Source: Candidatus Gastranaerophilales bacterium (GTDB taxonomy: Bacteria; Cyanobacteriota; Vampirovibrionia; Gastranaerophilales; CAJFVJ01). From it: a DNA stretch of 64,000 nt. Location of the stretch: positions 124,001 through 188,000 of the forward strand of contig CALUSR010000004.1 of assembly GCA_944323485.1 (NCBI GenBank), written 5' to 3'. Both the position numbers and the translations under genes were made by a program. This document shows positions 40,638 to 50,595 of this stretch, one piece after another; the first letter of the stretch is position 1; every line of letters starts with the position of its first letter. Below the pieces are notes generated by a model. It was not told where the DNA came from and did not search any database. It saw nothing but the letters and a program-made list of their open reading frames with translations.

Positions 40638-43169
40638 TTGCTAATGTTATCAAAGCTTGCAGAAAAATCTAACCGCAATATTGATGAGCTGGTTGAAGAA
40701 TATTTGCCGTCTGTAGGGGAGTTGAAGGGGTATGTTTATATTGACAATGATGGAAACGGTTATAAATCATCTCAGATAGAGAGCAGGATGAATGAGCTCA
40801 TTGAAGAATTTAATTCGATTCCTGAGGATTATAAAAACAGCGAGCATGTCAATGTTCTGCTTCGAGATATAGAAATTCTTGACAATCTGCTCAAGGATAA
40901 TTTCAAGGAAGAAGAGGCACCGAGAGCTTATGAATTGTTGAGTAGGTCTAAAGTTTATTATCAAAGTGCAGCTATGCATAAGAATGATAAATTTGGTTCA
41001 ATGAAAGATTTTGTACAATCTGTACAGAATAATATTAAAGAACATAAAAATGAAAAAAGACAGATAAAAAATAAAAAATTGAGTGTTCCTGCCGATGTTA
41101 TACAACATGATAAAAAACATAAATTATCTCCGGATGAATGGACGGAAATTGAAGATAATATTGATAATATTTTTATTGCAAAAAAAACTGAAGAGAAAAA
41201 TTCTTTCAGTATAAATAATTATAAAGTGGGAATCCAAACCCAATCCGGAAATTATTATGCGCTGGTTATCGGTATAAACAGGTACGATAATTTAATTTGT
41301 ACAGCGATGAAAACCACTAAAAACGGAGCTATAGCTTTTGTTGAAGAAATCGGAAAAAAAGACAAAAGAAAGAACCCATCTATGATGCCGTCCAGCCAAC
41401 CAACGGCTCCCATTAGCAATAGTGCTAATTCTGTAGTTTCCCATAGCCAGGGTTCAAATAATATTATATCATATATAAAATCGGAATTAAACCCTAATAA
41501 TATTTTTTATCAAAGTGCTATGGTGTCAGGGATAAACCCCTTTCAAAAAGTTGATATTATTGATTTGAGTTCTAAATTTCCAAATGATTCAACTTTATCA
41601 AAAAAAGATTTGAGCAAATATATACAATCTCTAATAAATAGCAAGCCTCTTCAATCAAAGGACAAGAAAGCATTATTTTCATTTATCGGACGTTCAAAAA
41701 GAGTTGGAAAAAGAGATGTTTTTATTCCGGACCATATAGCGGCATCAAGCAAAGTTGAAACTCAACATAAAGGTGCTAGAAATACTGTTGTAAATAATAT
41801 TGTTGATTTGATAAAAAATTCAGTATTAATTGATAGCGAGCCGAACAGAAATAAAAAAGTAATGCCGAATGTTGATAATTATTTGAGATTTTATGTTCCG
41901 GTAAAAATAGATAATGATGTTTATACTGTCAGAATTACTGCAGAAAATAACAGAAGTAAAGATATATTTAATATATTAAACGCAGATGTATATGATGTGA
42001 TTATTGATAAGAAAATGACGGCTTCCACACATTCACCTGTAAACAAACAGGGCAGTTTAATGAAGCCGCCATCTGATAATAGTATAGCAAACTCTAATAG
42101 CAATCTCAATCCTGATCAGATAACGATTGATGAAATGTTAAAAGGTGTAGCAGGAGCAGATGGAAAGGTTTATTATCAAAGCTCAAAGAAACACGATGAA
42201 TATAATTATATAAATAATCAGGTTACGGGTAAAAAAATAGATATTGAAATGAACGAAGATATTAAGGTTGATAAAATAACTCCACAGGAAATATCTTCCA
42301 ATCTGCCGTTTGTGATTTCTAATAAACCTTCAGACAATAAGAAAAGTTTAATTAAAATTCTTAATTTGAGAAACGGTGCTAAAATAGAAACCGTAAATAA
42401 AAATACACAAGAGAAAAGCGTTATAAACAAAGAAACGATTGAGAAATCACTATCTAATTTTTATAGATTTGATAAAAACTATACTGATAAAATAATTATT
42501 TTGAATAATATTCAAGAAATTTTTGAAAATTCTCATCTTATACTATCTCACAGTGATGCTAAAAATGATACGTCAATGAAAGTTAAACGATATGCAAACA
42601 TTGTGAGTATTGAAGGTCGAGACTATCTGATTGAAATTGTCGGCAAAGATAACGGTGCATTGAGAATTTATTCAATTAATTCAACAGATACAAAAAATGA
42701 CGGTAATCAGAAACGCCTTGAAAATTCTCAGCAACTTGATACCGTCAATTATAGTATATCAAATATTCAAGACTTTTTCAAGACCAAGCTCATTGGAAGG
42801 TACAATAATGATTATAAAAATCTAAAGTCAGGAAAGAGTATACCAAAATTTCAGGAAGAGCAGCAGAATCTTTTTCCCGGTAATCGTGAAGCTAAAAAGA
42901 TACATAAAGTTAAGGGGGCATATTTGCCTGCAGAAAAGTTCATTGAACTATATAAAAATGCGGATGAGTCTACAATAATCCATGAAACAGCGCACTGGTG
43001 GCTTGTTCTTGAAGCAGCAACCGGATATAAAAGACAGTTTCTTGCAAATCCTAAAAACTGGGAAAAAGTTCAGGATGCAATTGACAAAGCTGATGATAAG
43101 ATTAGTGTTGACGGAGGGATTAATCTGCGAGTTGCTGCTAATTCGTATAAGTTAGTTTTAATAGGTTAA
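40638..43169 (+). CDS. Remnant of a phage/mobile-element polyvalent protein (repeated modules, YYQS motifs, zincin)
   Basis: 843 aa, starting at a TTG with no clear ribosome binding site. Three similar beta-rich modules occur: around residues 185-240 (YALVIGINRYDN), 390-460 (DNDVYTVRITAENN) and 630-700 (GRDYLIEIVGKDNG). After each comes a Ser/Asn/Pro-rich linker and, near residues 108, 290 and 513, a motif FYQSA or YYQSS. Near residue 781 is STIIHETAHWWL, an HExxH zincin motif. YYQSA-type junctions and such modules occur in polyvalent proteins of phages and conjugative elements. Both ends look truncated; I suspect a remnant. Confidence 0.65.
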   Translation: MLMLSKLAEKSNRNIDELVEEYLPSVGELKGYVYIDNDGNGYKSSQIESRMNELIEEFNSIPEDYKNSEHVNVLLRDIEILDNLLKDNFKEEEAPRAYELLSRSKVYYQSAAMHKNDKFGSMKDFVQSVQNNIKEHKNEKRQIKNKKLSVPADVIQHDKKHKLSPDEWTEIEDNIDNIFIAKKTEEKNSFSINNYKVGIQTQSGNYYALVIGINRYDNLICTAMKTTKNGAIAFVEEIGKKDKRKNPSMMPSSQPTAPISNSANSVVSHSQGSNNIISYIKSELNPNNIFYQSAMVSGINPFQKVDIIDLSSKFPNDSTLSKKDLSKYIQSLINSKPLQSKDKKALFSFIGRSKRVGKRDVFIPDHIAASSKVETQHKGARNTVVNNIVDLIKNSVLIDSEPNRNKKVMPNVDNYLRFYVPVKIDNDVYTVRITAENNRSKDIFNILNADVYDVIIDKKMTASTHSPVNKQGSLMKPPSDNSIANSNSNLNPDQITIDEMLKGVAGADGKVYYQSSKKHDEYNYINNQVTGKKIDIEMNEDIKVDKITPQEISSNLPFVISNKPSDNKKSLIKILNLRNGAKIETVNKNTQEKSVINKETIEKSLSNFYRFDKNYTDKIIILNNIQEIFENSHLILSHSDAKNDTSMKVKRYANIVSIEGRDYLIEIVGKDNGALRIYSINSTDTKNDGNQKRLENSQQLDTVNYSISNIQDFFKTKLIGRYNNDYKNLKSGKSIPKFQEEQQNLFPGNREAKKIHKVKGAYLPAEKFIELYKNADESTIIHETAHWWLVLEAATGYKRQFLANPKNWEKVQDAIDKADDKISVDGGINLRVAANSYKLVLIG

Positions 43170-43173
43170 GACT

Positions 43174-43272
43174 TTATTCGTGATTGGTCACAGACTGATA
43201 AGTATCAATACCAAATTTTACCATACAGGATACAAGCCCAATAAGAAGCACAAACAAGATAACATTCAGCAT
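43174..43272 (-). CDS. 32-aa membrane/lipopeptide-like protein
   Basis: ATG at 43272 with AGGAG nearby, two bases after the stop of the next gene. The peptide is a hydrophobic helix (VILFVLLIGLVSCMVKFG) with a short tail; LVSC resembles a lipobox, or the helix is a simple anchor. Coupled to the 83-aa gene. Confidence 0.5.
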   Translation of the reverse strand: MLNVILFVLLIGLVSCMVKFGIDTYQSVTNHE

Positions 43273-43274
43273 TA

Positions 43275-43526
43275 TTATTTCTCCTTTGAATAAAGATATT
43301 TATTTAATTCTGCAGACATTTTTTTCAAGCTTGATAATATTAACCACATCAAGAATATACCTGCAGCAAGAAATATTACCTTAAAAAATATCGTATATGA
43401 ATTTGTATCATTAAAAACAGTCAGAATTACACCGCAAACACCGCCTATTAAAACTATTAAGGCAGTATACAGGTTTGTTCTCAGTTGTATGAGATTTTGT
43501 ATTCTCAGTTCAATTTCTTTCTCCAT
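43275..43526 (-). CDS. Small two-helix membrane protein, unknown
   Basis: 83 aa from the ATG at 43526; a TTG at 43562 is an alternative. Two hydrophobic helices (LYTALIVLIGGVCGVILTVF and IFFKVIFLAAGIFLMWLI) after a coiled-coil-like N-terminus and before a Lys-rich tail. It precedes the 32-aa gene by two bases. Family is not recognised. It lies between the polyvalent remnant and the sigma-helicase pair. Confidence 0.6.
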   Translation of the reverse strand: MEKEIELRIQNLIQLRTNLYTALIVLIGGVCGVILTVFNDTNSYTIFFKVIFLAAGIFLMWLILSSLKKMSAELNKYLYSKEK

Positions 43527-43854
43527 ATCACGAATTATACAGTAATTTTGACAATCGAACAATATATAAATAGGCGGATTAAAAATAACAAGCAGTTTGA
43601 ATTTAGGCTCACATGATGGTTATGTATGTCTTCAATGCGGAGAAGAGCATTTTTCTAAAGAGGGGTTGAAACATACTGCTCAAAATTAATAGTTGGAGAA
43701 AACATAATATTTTTGTCATTTTTGATTTATATCAGGAAATACAACAATACATATGAGTTTAATCAGATAATCTAAAAAAAGAGAAAATGTTTCATAAAAC
43801 GACAAATATAGATGTATTATTCATGCTAAAATAAATGTAAATAGGGTTGGGTGT
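43527..43854. other. AT-rich spacer with a short CxxC fragment
   Basis: No supported gene in these 328 bases. At 43597-43689 a TTG-initiated 30-codon frame encodes YVCLQCGEEHF, a possible zinc-ribbon remnant, without a ribosome binding site. A TGCTAAAAT extended -10 (43824-43832) sits before the sigma-factor gene and is its likely promoter. Confidence 0.35.
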
Positions 43855-45159
43855 ATGAATAAAGATTTAATATTTAAAGTTATTAAGCCACATCTTAACT
43901 CAAAGAAAGAATTAACTTATTCTGATTTTGAAAGTCTTTTTTCTTCATTGGAAAATCAGGAAAAATATGCTGTTTGTGATTTACTATTTGATTTAAATAT
44001 TGAACTTGTGGATGAAAAAAGTACAAAGGATCCTTATGAAGAAGATTATAAAAAAGAGGATATCTATAAAAGCACATCTGTAAAAAATAAAAAGATATTA
44101 AATCAGTATAAAAATGTGTCTAATGAATATTTAGTCGAACTATACCAAAGAACAAAAAAAGATGAAGTTTTAAATACTTTGATTAAGAAAAATCAGAAGT
44201 ATATTATAAAAAAAGCCAATCAAGTTAGTGATTATTATAATCATAATTTATCAAAAGAAGACTTATATCAAATAGCAGGCATGGGATTTATATGTGGTTG
44301 TAAAAGATTTGACCCAGCAAAAGGTTATAATTTATTAACATATGCAACTTTCTGGATCAATCAAGTGTTACGGCGAGAGATTATGAATACGGGTTTTTTA
44401 ATTAGATTACCTATTCATAAGTGGGAAACAATTAACAAAATTAATAAAATTATGACAAAATATTCATCAGATGAAGATCTTTGTTTAATATTAGAAAATG
44501 AAGGATTCTCTAAAAAAACAATAGCAGAGGTTATGAATTTAAAAAACAATTACATTAATCCTAAATTTTTAGATTCATATGCTTTTAATGATAGTGATAT
44601 CACATTATTAGATACCATCTCTGAGGGGGGAGAATGTTTTATTAGCAAGGTGCCTAATCCTGTTGAAAAAATAACCTATAAATTATTGAGAGAAGACCTT
44701 GCAGAAGTATTAAACTGCTTATTATCTCTAAAAGAAAGAGATGTCCTGAGTTTGCGTTTCGGTCTGGACGACGGTCGTCAAAGAACTCTTGAAGAAGTCG
44801 GACAGCGCTTCTGTGTATCAAGAGAAAGAATCAGACAAATCGAAGCAAAATCTATGAAAAAACTCCGTAAACATAATATGAGTAAGCGATTAAGAGAATA
44901 TATAGACTTTTCTGCAGCTAATACATTAGAAGTAGATAATAGGTATTTGTTTAAAAATAAAATGGGAGCTTCTTATATACCAGAAATTTCTGAAATTATA
45001 AAAAGAATAATAAAATTATTCCCCGGTGAAACAAATAAGGATGTGTTATATGAAAAAATTTGTTCTTGTGCTAGCCAAAATTCATATAGAATATCTTCAT
45101 TATCAAAAGACAATATATTATATAAGCTAGAAGAATATTTAACAAAGAGGTTGTCATGA
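43855..45159 (+). CDS. Sigma-70-like factor paired with a helicase
   Basis: 434 aa. The N-terminus (KKELTYSDFESLFSSLENQE) resembles region 1.1. Region 2 is at about residues 100-180: EDLYQIAGMGFICGCKRFDP and LLTYATFWINQVLRREI (core binding and -10 melting). Region 3 follows. Region 4 lies at about residues 290-340: LKERDVLSLRFGLDDG, RQRTLEEVGQRFCVSRERIR. About 90 further residues form an extra C-terminal tail. Its codon use is much AT-richer than its neighbours, except for the region-4 segment. Stop and next start overlap (ATGA), so it is coupled to the helicase. Preceded by AGGG. Confidence 0.86.
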   Translation: MNKDLIFKVIKPHLNSKKELTYSDFESLFSSLENQEKYAVCDLLFDLNIELVDEKSTKDPYEEDYKKEDIYKSTSVKNKKILNQYKNVSNEYLVELYQRTKKDEVLNTLIKKNQKYIIKKANQVSDYYNHNLSKEDLYQIAGMGFICGCKRFDPAKGYNLLTYATFWINQVLRREIMNTGFLIRLPIHKWETINKINKIMTKYSSDEDLCLILENEGFSKKTIAEVMNLKNNYINPKFLDSYAFNDSDITLLDTISEGGECFISKVPNPVEKITYKLLREDLAEVLNCLLSLKERDVLSLRFGLDDGRQRTLEEVGQRFCVSRERIRQIEAKSMKKLRKHNMSKRLREYIDFSAANTLEVDNRYLFKNKMGASYIPEISEIIKRIIKLFPGETNKDVLYEKICSCASQNSYRISSLSKDNILYKLEEYLTKRLS

Positions 45160-48100
45160 ATAAAATAATAAATAAAAAATTGGAACAATGTTTATCTAAA
45201 ATAGAATTAAATGATAATTGTATCGTTGTTTTAAAGGGAATTAATCAAAGTAGATTTGCTGATATAAATTTACAAAATCTGTTTCAAAGTGGAACAATAA
45301 AGTCATGGTTAAATTTATACCAATCAAACATTAAATTAATTTCGTATGAAGAATTCTTATATTTGTATAATTTCATAGAAGAGGAATATAATGATATTTA
45401 TATAATTGACAATAATCTCTTCCATAATTTATATCCATTAAATATAAATGTTCCTATTGATATTAAACTCCAATTAAAAGACTTTTTTGATAATGAAACT
45501 GATGACAATGTATCGGGTGTTCAGATTTATGATGGAGAAAAATATACCAAAATATATTCAAATTTTAAACAAATAAATGAATTATATTTCGTAAGATATA
45601 ATGACGAAAGCGAGTTAAAAAATCATAAAATAACAATCATAAACCTTTTTGAAGAAGAAAATTTAAAAGAACTAACTAGCAAAGCTATTGTTGCTGGAAA
45701 AATAAAAGAAATTTCAATTATACAAGAAATGGATGATTTTCTATATATTATTGAAAAACTTTTAAATACAAATGAAACTTTGGCAATAAATATTGAGAGT
45801 TATTCAGGCGATGTAGACATTCTAAAGAAAAAAATACAATTAATTCAAACAAATTTCTCAAATCTTAATTTATACAACATTGAACGAGAATACAAAGAGT
45901 ATAAATCTAATTCGAGATTTAAAAAAATTTTAGAAGAATATTGGGGGCATAAAAGTTTTAGAAACCTAAAAGTATACAACCAAAAAGATATTAAACAAGG
46001 TAAAAAGACCGTAGACGAGATTTCTCAAGAAAAGATAATTAGTGATATTGTTGATCAAGTTGAAATGATTCTTGAGGATAAAGATGCAGATTACAGCGAT
46101 GTCTTTGTTACAGCACCGACAGGTGCTGGAAAATCTGTGATGTTTTTAATCCCTGCTATGTATTTGGCTGAAAAAGGTTTAGTAACTCTTGTTATATCTC
46201 CATTAATAGGTCTGATGAATGATCAAATCTCAAATCTGGAAAAAATTTCTTATAAATATGCAAAAACAATAAATTCTGATATATCACAAGTAGAAAAAGA
46301 AGAAATTATGGAAGATATTAAAAATGGAAATTGTCATATTTTGTATCTTTCGCCTGAATCACTTTTAGCAAGAAGTGATATATCTCAAATTATAGGAGAC
46401 AGAAAAATAGGCTTAATTGTTATTGACGAAGCCCATATTGTTACAACTTGGGGTAAACAATTCAGACCTGATTATTGGTATCTTGGTGATTATATTAAGA
46501 AATTAAGAAAAAAACAAAAAAGTTTACATCACCCATTTGTAGTTGCAACTTTTACTGCAACTGCTATATACGGCGGTATAGAAGATATGTATACTGAAAC
46601 TTTAGATAGTTTAAATATGAGAAAACCAATTACATATTTAGGCTATATCAAGCGAGATGATATAGAAATTAAAATATCTGAATTAACAACAAAAAAACAA
46701 AGAGCACAGTATCAACTAGATAAGTTTGAAGCTTTACTAAAGGTTATTGAACGAGCCCGTTTAATGGATAAAAAGACTTTAATTTATTTCCCGAATATCC
46801 CTCTTATTGAATCATTTTACAGCTACTGTAAAATAATGGAGATAGGTAATTGTGTTACTAAATACTATGGTCCAATGCTATCAGAAGAAAAGAAAGAAAA
46901 TGCAGAATTATTCAAAACAAAAGAAAAATTAGTAATGTTGGCAACTAAAGCTTTTGGAATGGGCATCGATATAAGTGATATAGAGATTGTTTGTCATTTC
47001 GCACCGACAGGAAATGTTTGCGATTATGTACAAGAAATTGGTAGAGCAGCTCGAGATCCTAAATTAAAAGGTGAAGCTATTTATTCTCATATGAAAAACG
47101 ATTTTCAACATATAAATAGATTACATGGCTTATCTACAGTTAAAAAATACCAATTAATAAAAGTTATTGAAAAAGTTTATGAGCTTTTTGAAATGAAGTT
47201 AAAGAATGAAAATATTAGTAACATTCACCTATCTAAAAAACGAAACGAAATGCTTGTAGATGCAGAAAACTTTACTTATATATTTGAAGGCTCAAGGGAT
47301 TCTTCACAAGAAGAATTAATTGCAAAAGTAAAAACCGCATTGTTATTGATTCAAAAGGATTATACATCAAAAATGGGTTTTTCTCCTTTTGCCATGCGCC
47401 CATCAACTTTGTTTGCTCAAGGATATTTTCAAATTGCCAATAATATAATTGATAGTCTTGTAAATCGTTACGGATATTCAACTTTTAGAGAATGTTCTTA
47501 TGGTAATAAGATCTATCTTGTTAATTTACAAACGATATGGGAAAAAGATTATAGTAAAAGTTTATCGTTTCCTAAATTTAAGTATTTATTGTACACATCG
47601 TCTGAAGAATTAAAACAATACAATCTGAATAAAATCGTTCCAGCAACTTGTATCAGCACGAGCATAATTGAAGATGAAAAAAGTGATAAAATTTATAAAA
47701 CAATAAAATATATAATTAGAAAATCTATATATGATGATGTTCAACTAAAAATTGAATCCGAAAAAGAAAAAAATCCAGAAAAAAATATCTCAGATTGTAT
47801 TGCTTCAAGAGCCAATATTTCAAGCTTTAGAGCAAATAGTATAGCAAATATATTAGTTTCTACAATAAAAAACTATGCAAGAAACTATAATAAAACTATG
47901 AACTCAGCAGAAATAATTAAACCGCGACCTCTCAAAGATGGTACCGAATCTTATGAATTCAATAGATCTGCAGAAAACTTTATATTGTGGATTGATGATA
48001 TCAAGCAATATATCAAAGATAATTCTGTTAATGGGGTTTTGTACATAACAAGAGGGAACAATAGAATTAGTGACAAAGAGATTATCACAGCACTTGGTTT

Positions 48101-48392
48101 TCTAGAATCTATTGGATATTTAAAGTTTAAAGCAAGTGGTGGTAGAGATAGTCAAATTTATATATATGTTAACCAAACAAAAACAATGTTTGAAGTTACA
48201 AAAAAACCACAATACTACAATAATAGTCTTTTGAATAAAGTTGCTGAACGGCATAAGATTTCAGTTGCTATGATGACATTCTTATATCAAAATAACTTTG
48301 ACAGTGATACTATATGGAATTATATAGAAAATTATTTTTTGGGAATTATAGAGCCTCAAGTTATTAAATTAATTAGAGATAGTATGATTTAA
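45156..48392 (+). CDS. RecQ-like DEAH helicase with large unknown N-terminal domain
   Basis: 1078 aa. Residues 1-300 have no recognised domain. Walker A APTGAGKS is at about 322, DEAH (VIDEAHIVTTWG) at about 422, motif III ATFTATA, and motif VI EIGRAARDP at about 626: the RecQ order. A C-terminal winged-helix/RQC-like part is suggested (SDKEIITALGFLESIGYLKF). No HRDC is clear. Low-G+C codons fit recent transfer. The start overlaps the sigma-factor stop. Candidate defence or stress system with that gene. Confidence 0.85.
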   Translation: MNKIINKKLEQCLSKIELNDNCIVVLKGINQSRFADINLQNLFQSGTIKSWLNLYQSNIKLISYEEFLYLYNFIEEEYNDIYIIDNNLFHNLYPLNINVPIDIKLQLKDFFDNETDDNVSGVQIYDGEKYTKIYSNFKQINELYFVRYNDESELKNHKITIINLFEEENLKELTSKAIVAGKIKEISIIQEMDDFLYIIEKLLNTNETLAINIESYSGDVDILKKKIQLIQTNFSNLNLYNIEREYKEYKSNSRFKKILEEYWGHKSFRNLKVYNQKDIKQGKKTVDEISQEKIISDIVDQVEMILEDKDADYSDVFVTAPTGAGKSVMFLIPAMYLAEKGLVTLVISPLIGLMNDQISNLEKISYKYAKTINSDISQVEKEEIMEDIKNGNCHILYLSPESLLARSDISQIIGDRKIGLIVIDEAHIVTTWGKQFRPDYWYLGDYIKKLRKKQKSLHHPFVVATFTATAIYGGIEDMYTETLDSLNMRKPITYLGYIKRDDIEIKISELTTKKQRAQYQLDKFEALLKVIERARLMDKKTLIYFPNIPLIESFYSYCKIMEIGNCVTKYYGPMLSEEKKENAELFKTKEKLVMLATKAFGMGIDISDIEIVCHFAPTGNVCDYVQEIGRAARDPKLKGEAIYSHMKNDFQHINRLHGLSTVKKYQLIKVIEKVYELFEMKLKNENISNIHLSKKRNEMLVDAENFTYIFEGSRDSSQEELIAKVKTALLLIQKDYTSKMGFSPFAMRPSTLFAQGYFQIANNIIDSLVNRYGYSTFRECSYGNKIYLVNLQTIWEKDYSKSLSFPKFKYLLYTSSEELKQYNLNKIVPATCISTSIIEDEKSDKIYKTIKYIIRKSIYDDVQLKIESEKEKNPEKNISDCIASRANISSFRANSIANILVSTIKNYARNYNKTMNSAEIIKPRPLKDGTESYEFNRSAENFILWIDDIKQYIKDNSVNGVLYITRGNNRISDKEIITALGFLESIGYLKFKASGGRDSQIYIYVNQTKTMFEVTKKPQYYNNSLLNKVAERHKISVAMMTFLYQNNFDSDTIWNYIENYFLGIIEPQVIKLIRDSMI

Positions 48393-48525
48393 TTTGTACA
48401 GAAATTAACAAAATTATAGTAATTGGCTTCCGTCTAAAGAAATATCAAACTTTCTGTTTATACCACTCAAACGTAAAGTCTTTACATACCGATGAACTAC
48501 TGTACATCTGAATAACTATTATAGT

Positions 48526-50595
48526 TTAATCTTTCAGCTTTTCTGCGATAACTTCCTCTTTTTCTCCTCTGTAGTTTATATGAGAAGATGTTACAGGCTG
48601 TTTGTAGTCCGCTTTCAATATTGACCTCGGCTCTACAATCACTGATGGTGGCAGCAGCGTCCATTTGAAGAGAGCTCTCGACATCCTGTGATAAAATTTA
48701 TCAAGCCATTGAGTTTTCTGCTCTTTTGATATGTTAGTTTTCTTTTCATATAAAAATTCTGAGTTCAACATATCTGAATAACTCTCATGTTTGTTTTCTA
48801 TTCTCCAGATAACTTCATCCAAAAACTCATATGGCATAAGTGCATCTTCTGCAATAAGCGGCTTGCCTGTTTTGGGATTGATTGCAAGCTCTGCCCCTGG
48901 CTTCTTTTTGATGATAACTTCAGGAATTGCATTTTTTTGAGCACGATTTTTGTTGAGCCAGCGGGCAAAGGCAAAGAGTTTTGTTTTCGGAACATCAGCT
49001 ATTGGTGCAAAACCTCCTGACATATCACCGTTTATTGTGGCATATCCCATATATAATTCTGATTTATCAGACGTTGCAATCGGTACACATTTTGCAAACT
49101 CATTGCTGACACCCCACAAGAACATAGCTCTTGAACGAGCCTGAATATTATCCTGAGTGAATGTTTCCTTATACCTGCAGCTCCATTTGTCTTCCACCTG
49201 AGAGAATAAGTCGTTGAGAGCGTCATTTGTCGTAACGACCATATTTTTTATTGAAGTTTCAGCAAAGTTTATACCGAGATTGTTTGCCAAATCTCTTGCG
49301 TCGTTCCTGCTTTCAGAACTCGTAATCTTCGATGGCATACTGACTCCGAATACATTTTCAGGTCCCAGAGCATCTGCCATCAAAACAGCGCTGACAGTGG
49401 AGTCTAGTCCTCCTGATAAACCAAGAACAGCCCGTTCAAAACCGTTTTTTCTGAAATAATCTCTTATACCCTGTATAATAGTTTTGTACGTTCTTTCTAA
49501 ATCAGGTTCATAATCAAGAGTGAATACCTTCTGTTCTGTCAATGTTTCTTCAAGCCCTTTCGGAAGAGGATAAACAGTTCCGAAAGAAAGTTTCGGATTG
49601 ATTATCATGAATTGTTCTTCAAAAGATTTTGCTCGGGCAAACAGTTTTCCATCCTTATCAAAAGCTCTGCTTACACCATCAAAAGAACTGTCATCTATTG
49701 CCCCTACCTGATTGACATAAACTACGGGAGTTTCGTATTTTTTTGATATAAAAGATAACATATTATGCTTAAGTTGTTCTTTTTTAGCACGTGAAGGAGA
49801 TGCTGAGCAGTTTATCAAAACATCCGGATTATCTTTGCACAGTTCTGAAACGGGGTCTTCTTTGTAGAGAGGATTTGAGAAAAATTCGTCATTATTCCAG
49901 CAATCTTCACAAACTGATATCCCGTAAGATATGCCGTGAATGTTATTTGTTTTTGGCATATTTACAACATTGTCGGGAGAAAATTTTCCGAGTGTTTCAG
50001 GGCTCTGGTTACCGGCAACAGGAGATGGTTCAATATACCGGTAGTCATTGAATTCTGAGTAGGTGGGAAGAAGAGATTTTCTGATTATACCTTTTATTTC
50101 CCCTTCTCCGAGAACAGCGAGTGAGTTATAATACCTCTTTCCTCTACCATCGGTTCTTGGTTCGATAAAGCCGACTACCGCATAAGTGTTTTTTGTCAGT
50201 TTTGCTATTTCCTTGAGCCATTTAAGGTTTTCTTCAACAATAACAGGATGTCTGTCTATTGTATCCTGGATAGGATATCCCATTAAAGTAAGTTCAGGAA
50301 ACACAATCATATCAACGCCTATTGATGTTGCCGAGTTTATGTATTTCATAACTTTTTTAGAGTTATATTCAATATCTCCTACAATAGGATTTATTTGAGC
50401 AAGAGCAATGTATCCGTTGTTATTTTTCAGAAGATTATTCAACGCATTAAGCAGCATCTTTTTTTCTTCGAAATATATTTTTTCATCCAAGTTTCCTTGC
50501 AAGAAGAAATCGAGGATTTCACACAACCCTGATATTGATGTTTGTTCTGTTAATAACTTTATTTTATCGATCAATTCCTGTTTAGATAATTCCAT
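48526..50595 (-). CDS. nadE: NadE, glutamine-hydrolysing NAD+ synthetase
   Basis: 689 aa. The nitrilase-like glutaminase triad is Glu in FPELTLMGYP, Lys in IRKSLLPTYSEF and Cys in SVCEDCWN. The synthetase domain has the PP-loop LGLSGGLDSTVSAVL and SKITSSESRNDA. About 60 residues precede the first glutaminase strand (LAQINPIVGD), a longer N-terminus than usual. It makes NAD+ from NaAD, the same precursor LarB uses. Downstream is the accessory island. Confidence 0.95.
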   Translation of the reverse strand: MELSKQELIDKIKLLTEQTSISGLCEILDFFLQGNLDEKIYFEEKKMLLNALNNLLKNNNGYIALAQINPIVGDIEYNSKKVMKYINSATSIGVDMIVFPELTLMGYPIQDTIDRHPVIVEENLKWLKEIAKLTKNTYAVVGFIEPRTDGRGKRYYNSLAVLGEGEIKGIIRKSLLPTYSEFNDYRYIEPSPVAGNQSPETLGKFSPDNVVNMPKTNNIHGISYGISVCEDCWNNDEFFSNPLYKEDPVSELCKDNPDVLINCSASPSRAKKEQLKHNMLSFISKKYETPVVYVNQVGAIDDSSFDGVSRAFDKDGKLFARAKSFEEQFMIINPKLSFGTVYPLPKGLEETLTEQKVFTLDYEPDLERTYKTIIQGIRDYFRKNGFERAVLGLSGGLDSTVSAVLMADALGPENVFGVSMPSKITSSESRNDARDLANNLGINFAETSIKNMVVTTNDALNDLFSQVEDKWSCRYKETFTQDNIQARSRAMFLWGVSNEFAKCVPIATSDKSELYMGYATINGDMSGGFAPIADVPKTKLFAFARWLNKNRAQKNAIPEVIIKKKPGAELAINPKTGKPLIAEDALMPYEFLDEVIWRIENKHESYSDMLNSEFLYEKKTNISKEQKTQWLDKFYHRMSRALFKWTLLPPSVIVEPRSILKADYKQPVTSSHINYRGEKEEVIAEKLKD

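Noticed and set aside
43597-43689. A 30-codon frame with CLQC as a zinc protein.
   Set aside because: It starts with TTG and has no ribosome binding site; kept only as a possible relic.
40638-48392. An intact prophage or integrated plasmid.
   Set aside because: I see no integrase, capsid, portal, terminase, relaxase or replication gene, and no attachment repeats. Only a polyvalent remnant and a paired accessory system are visible.
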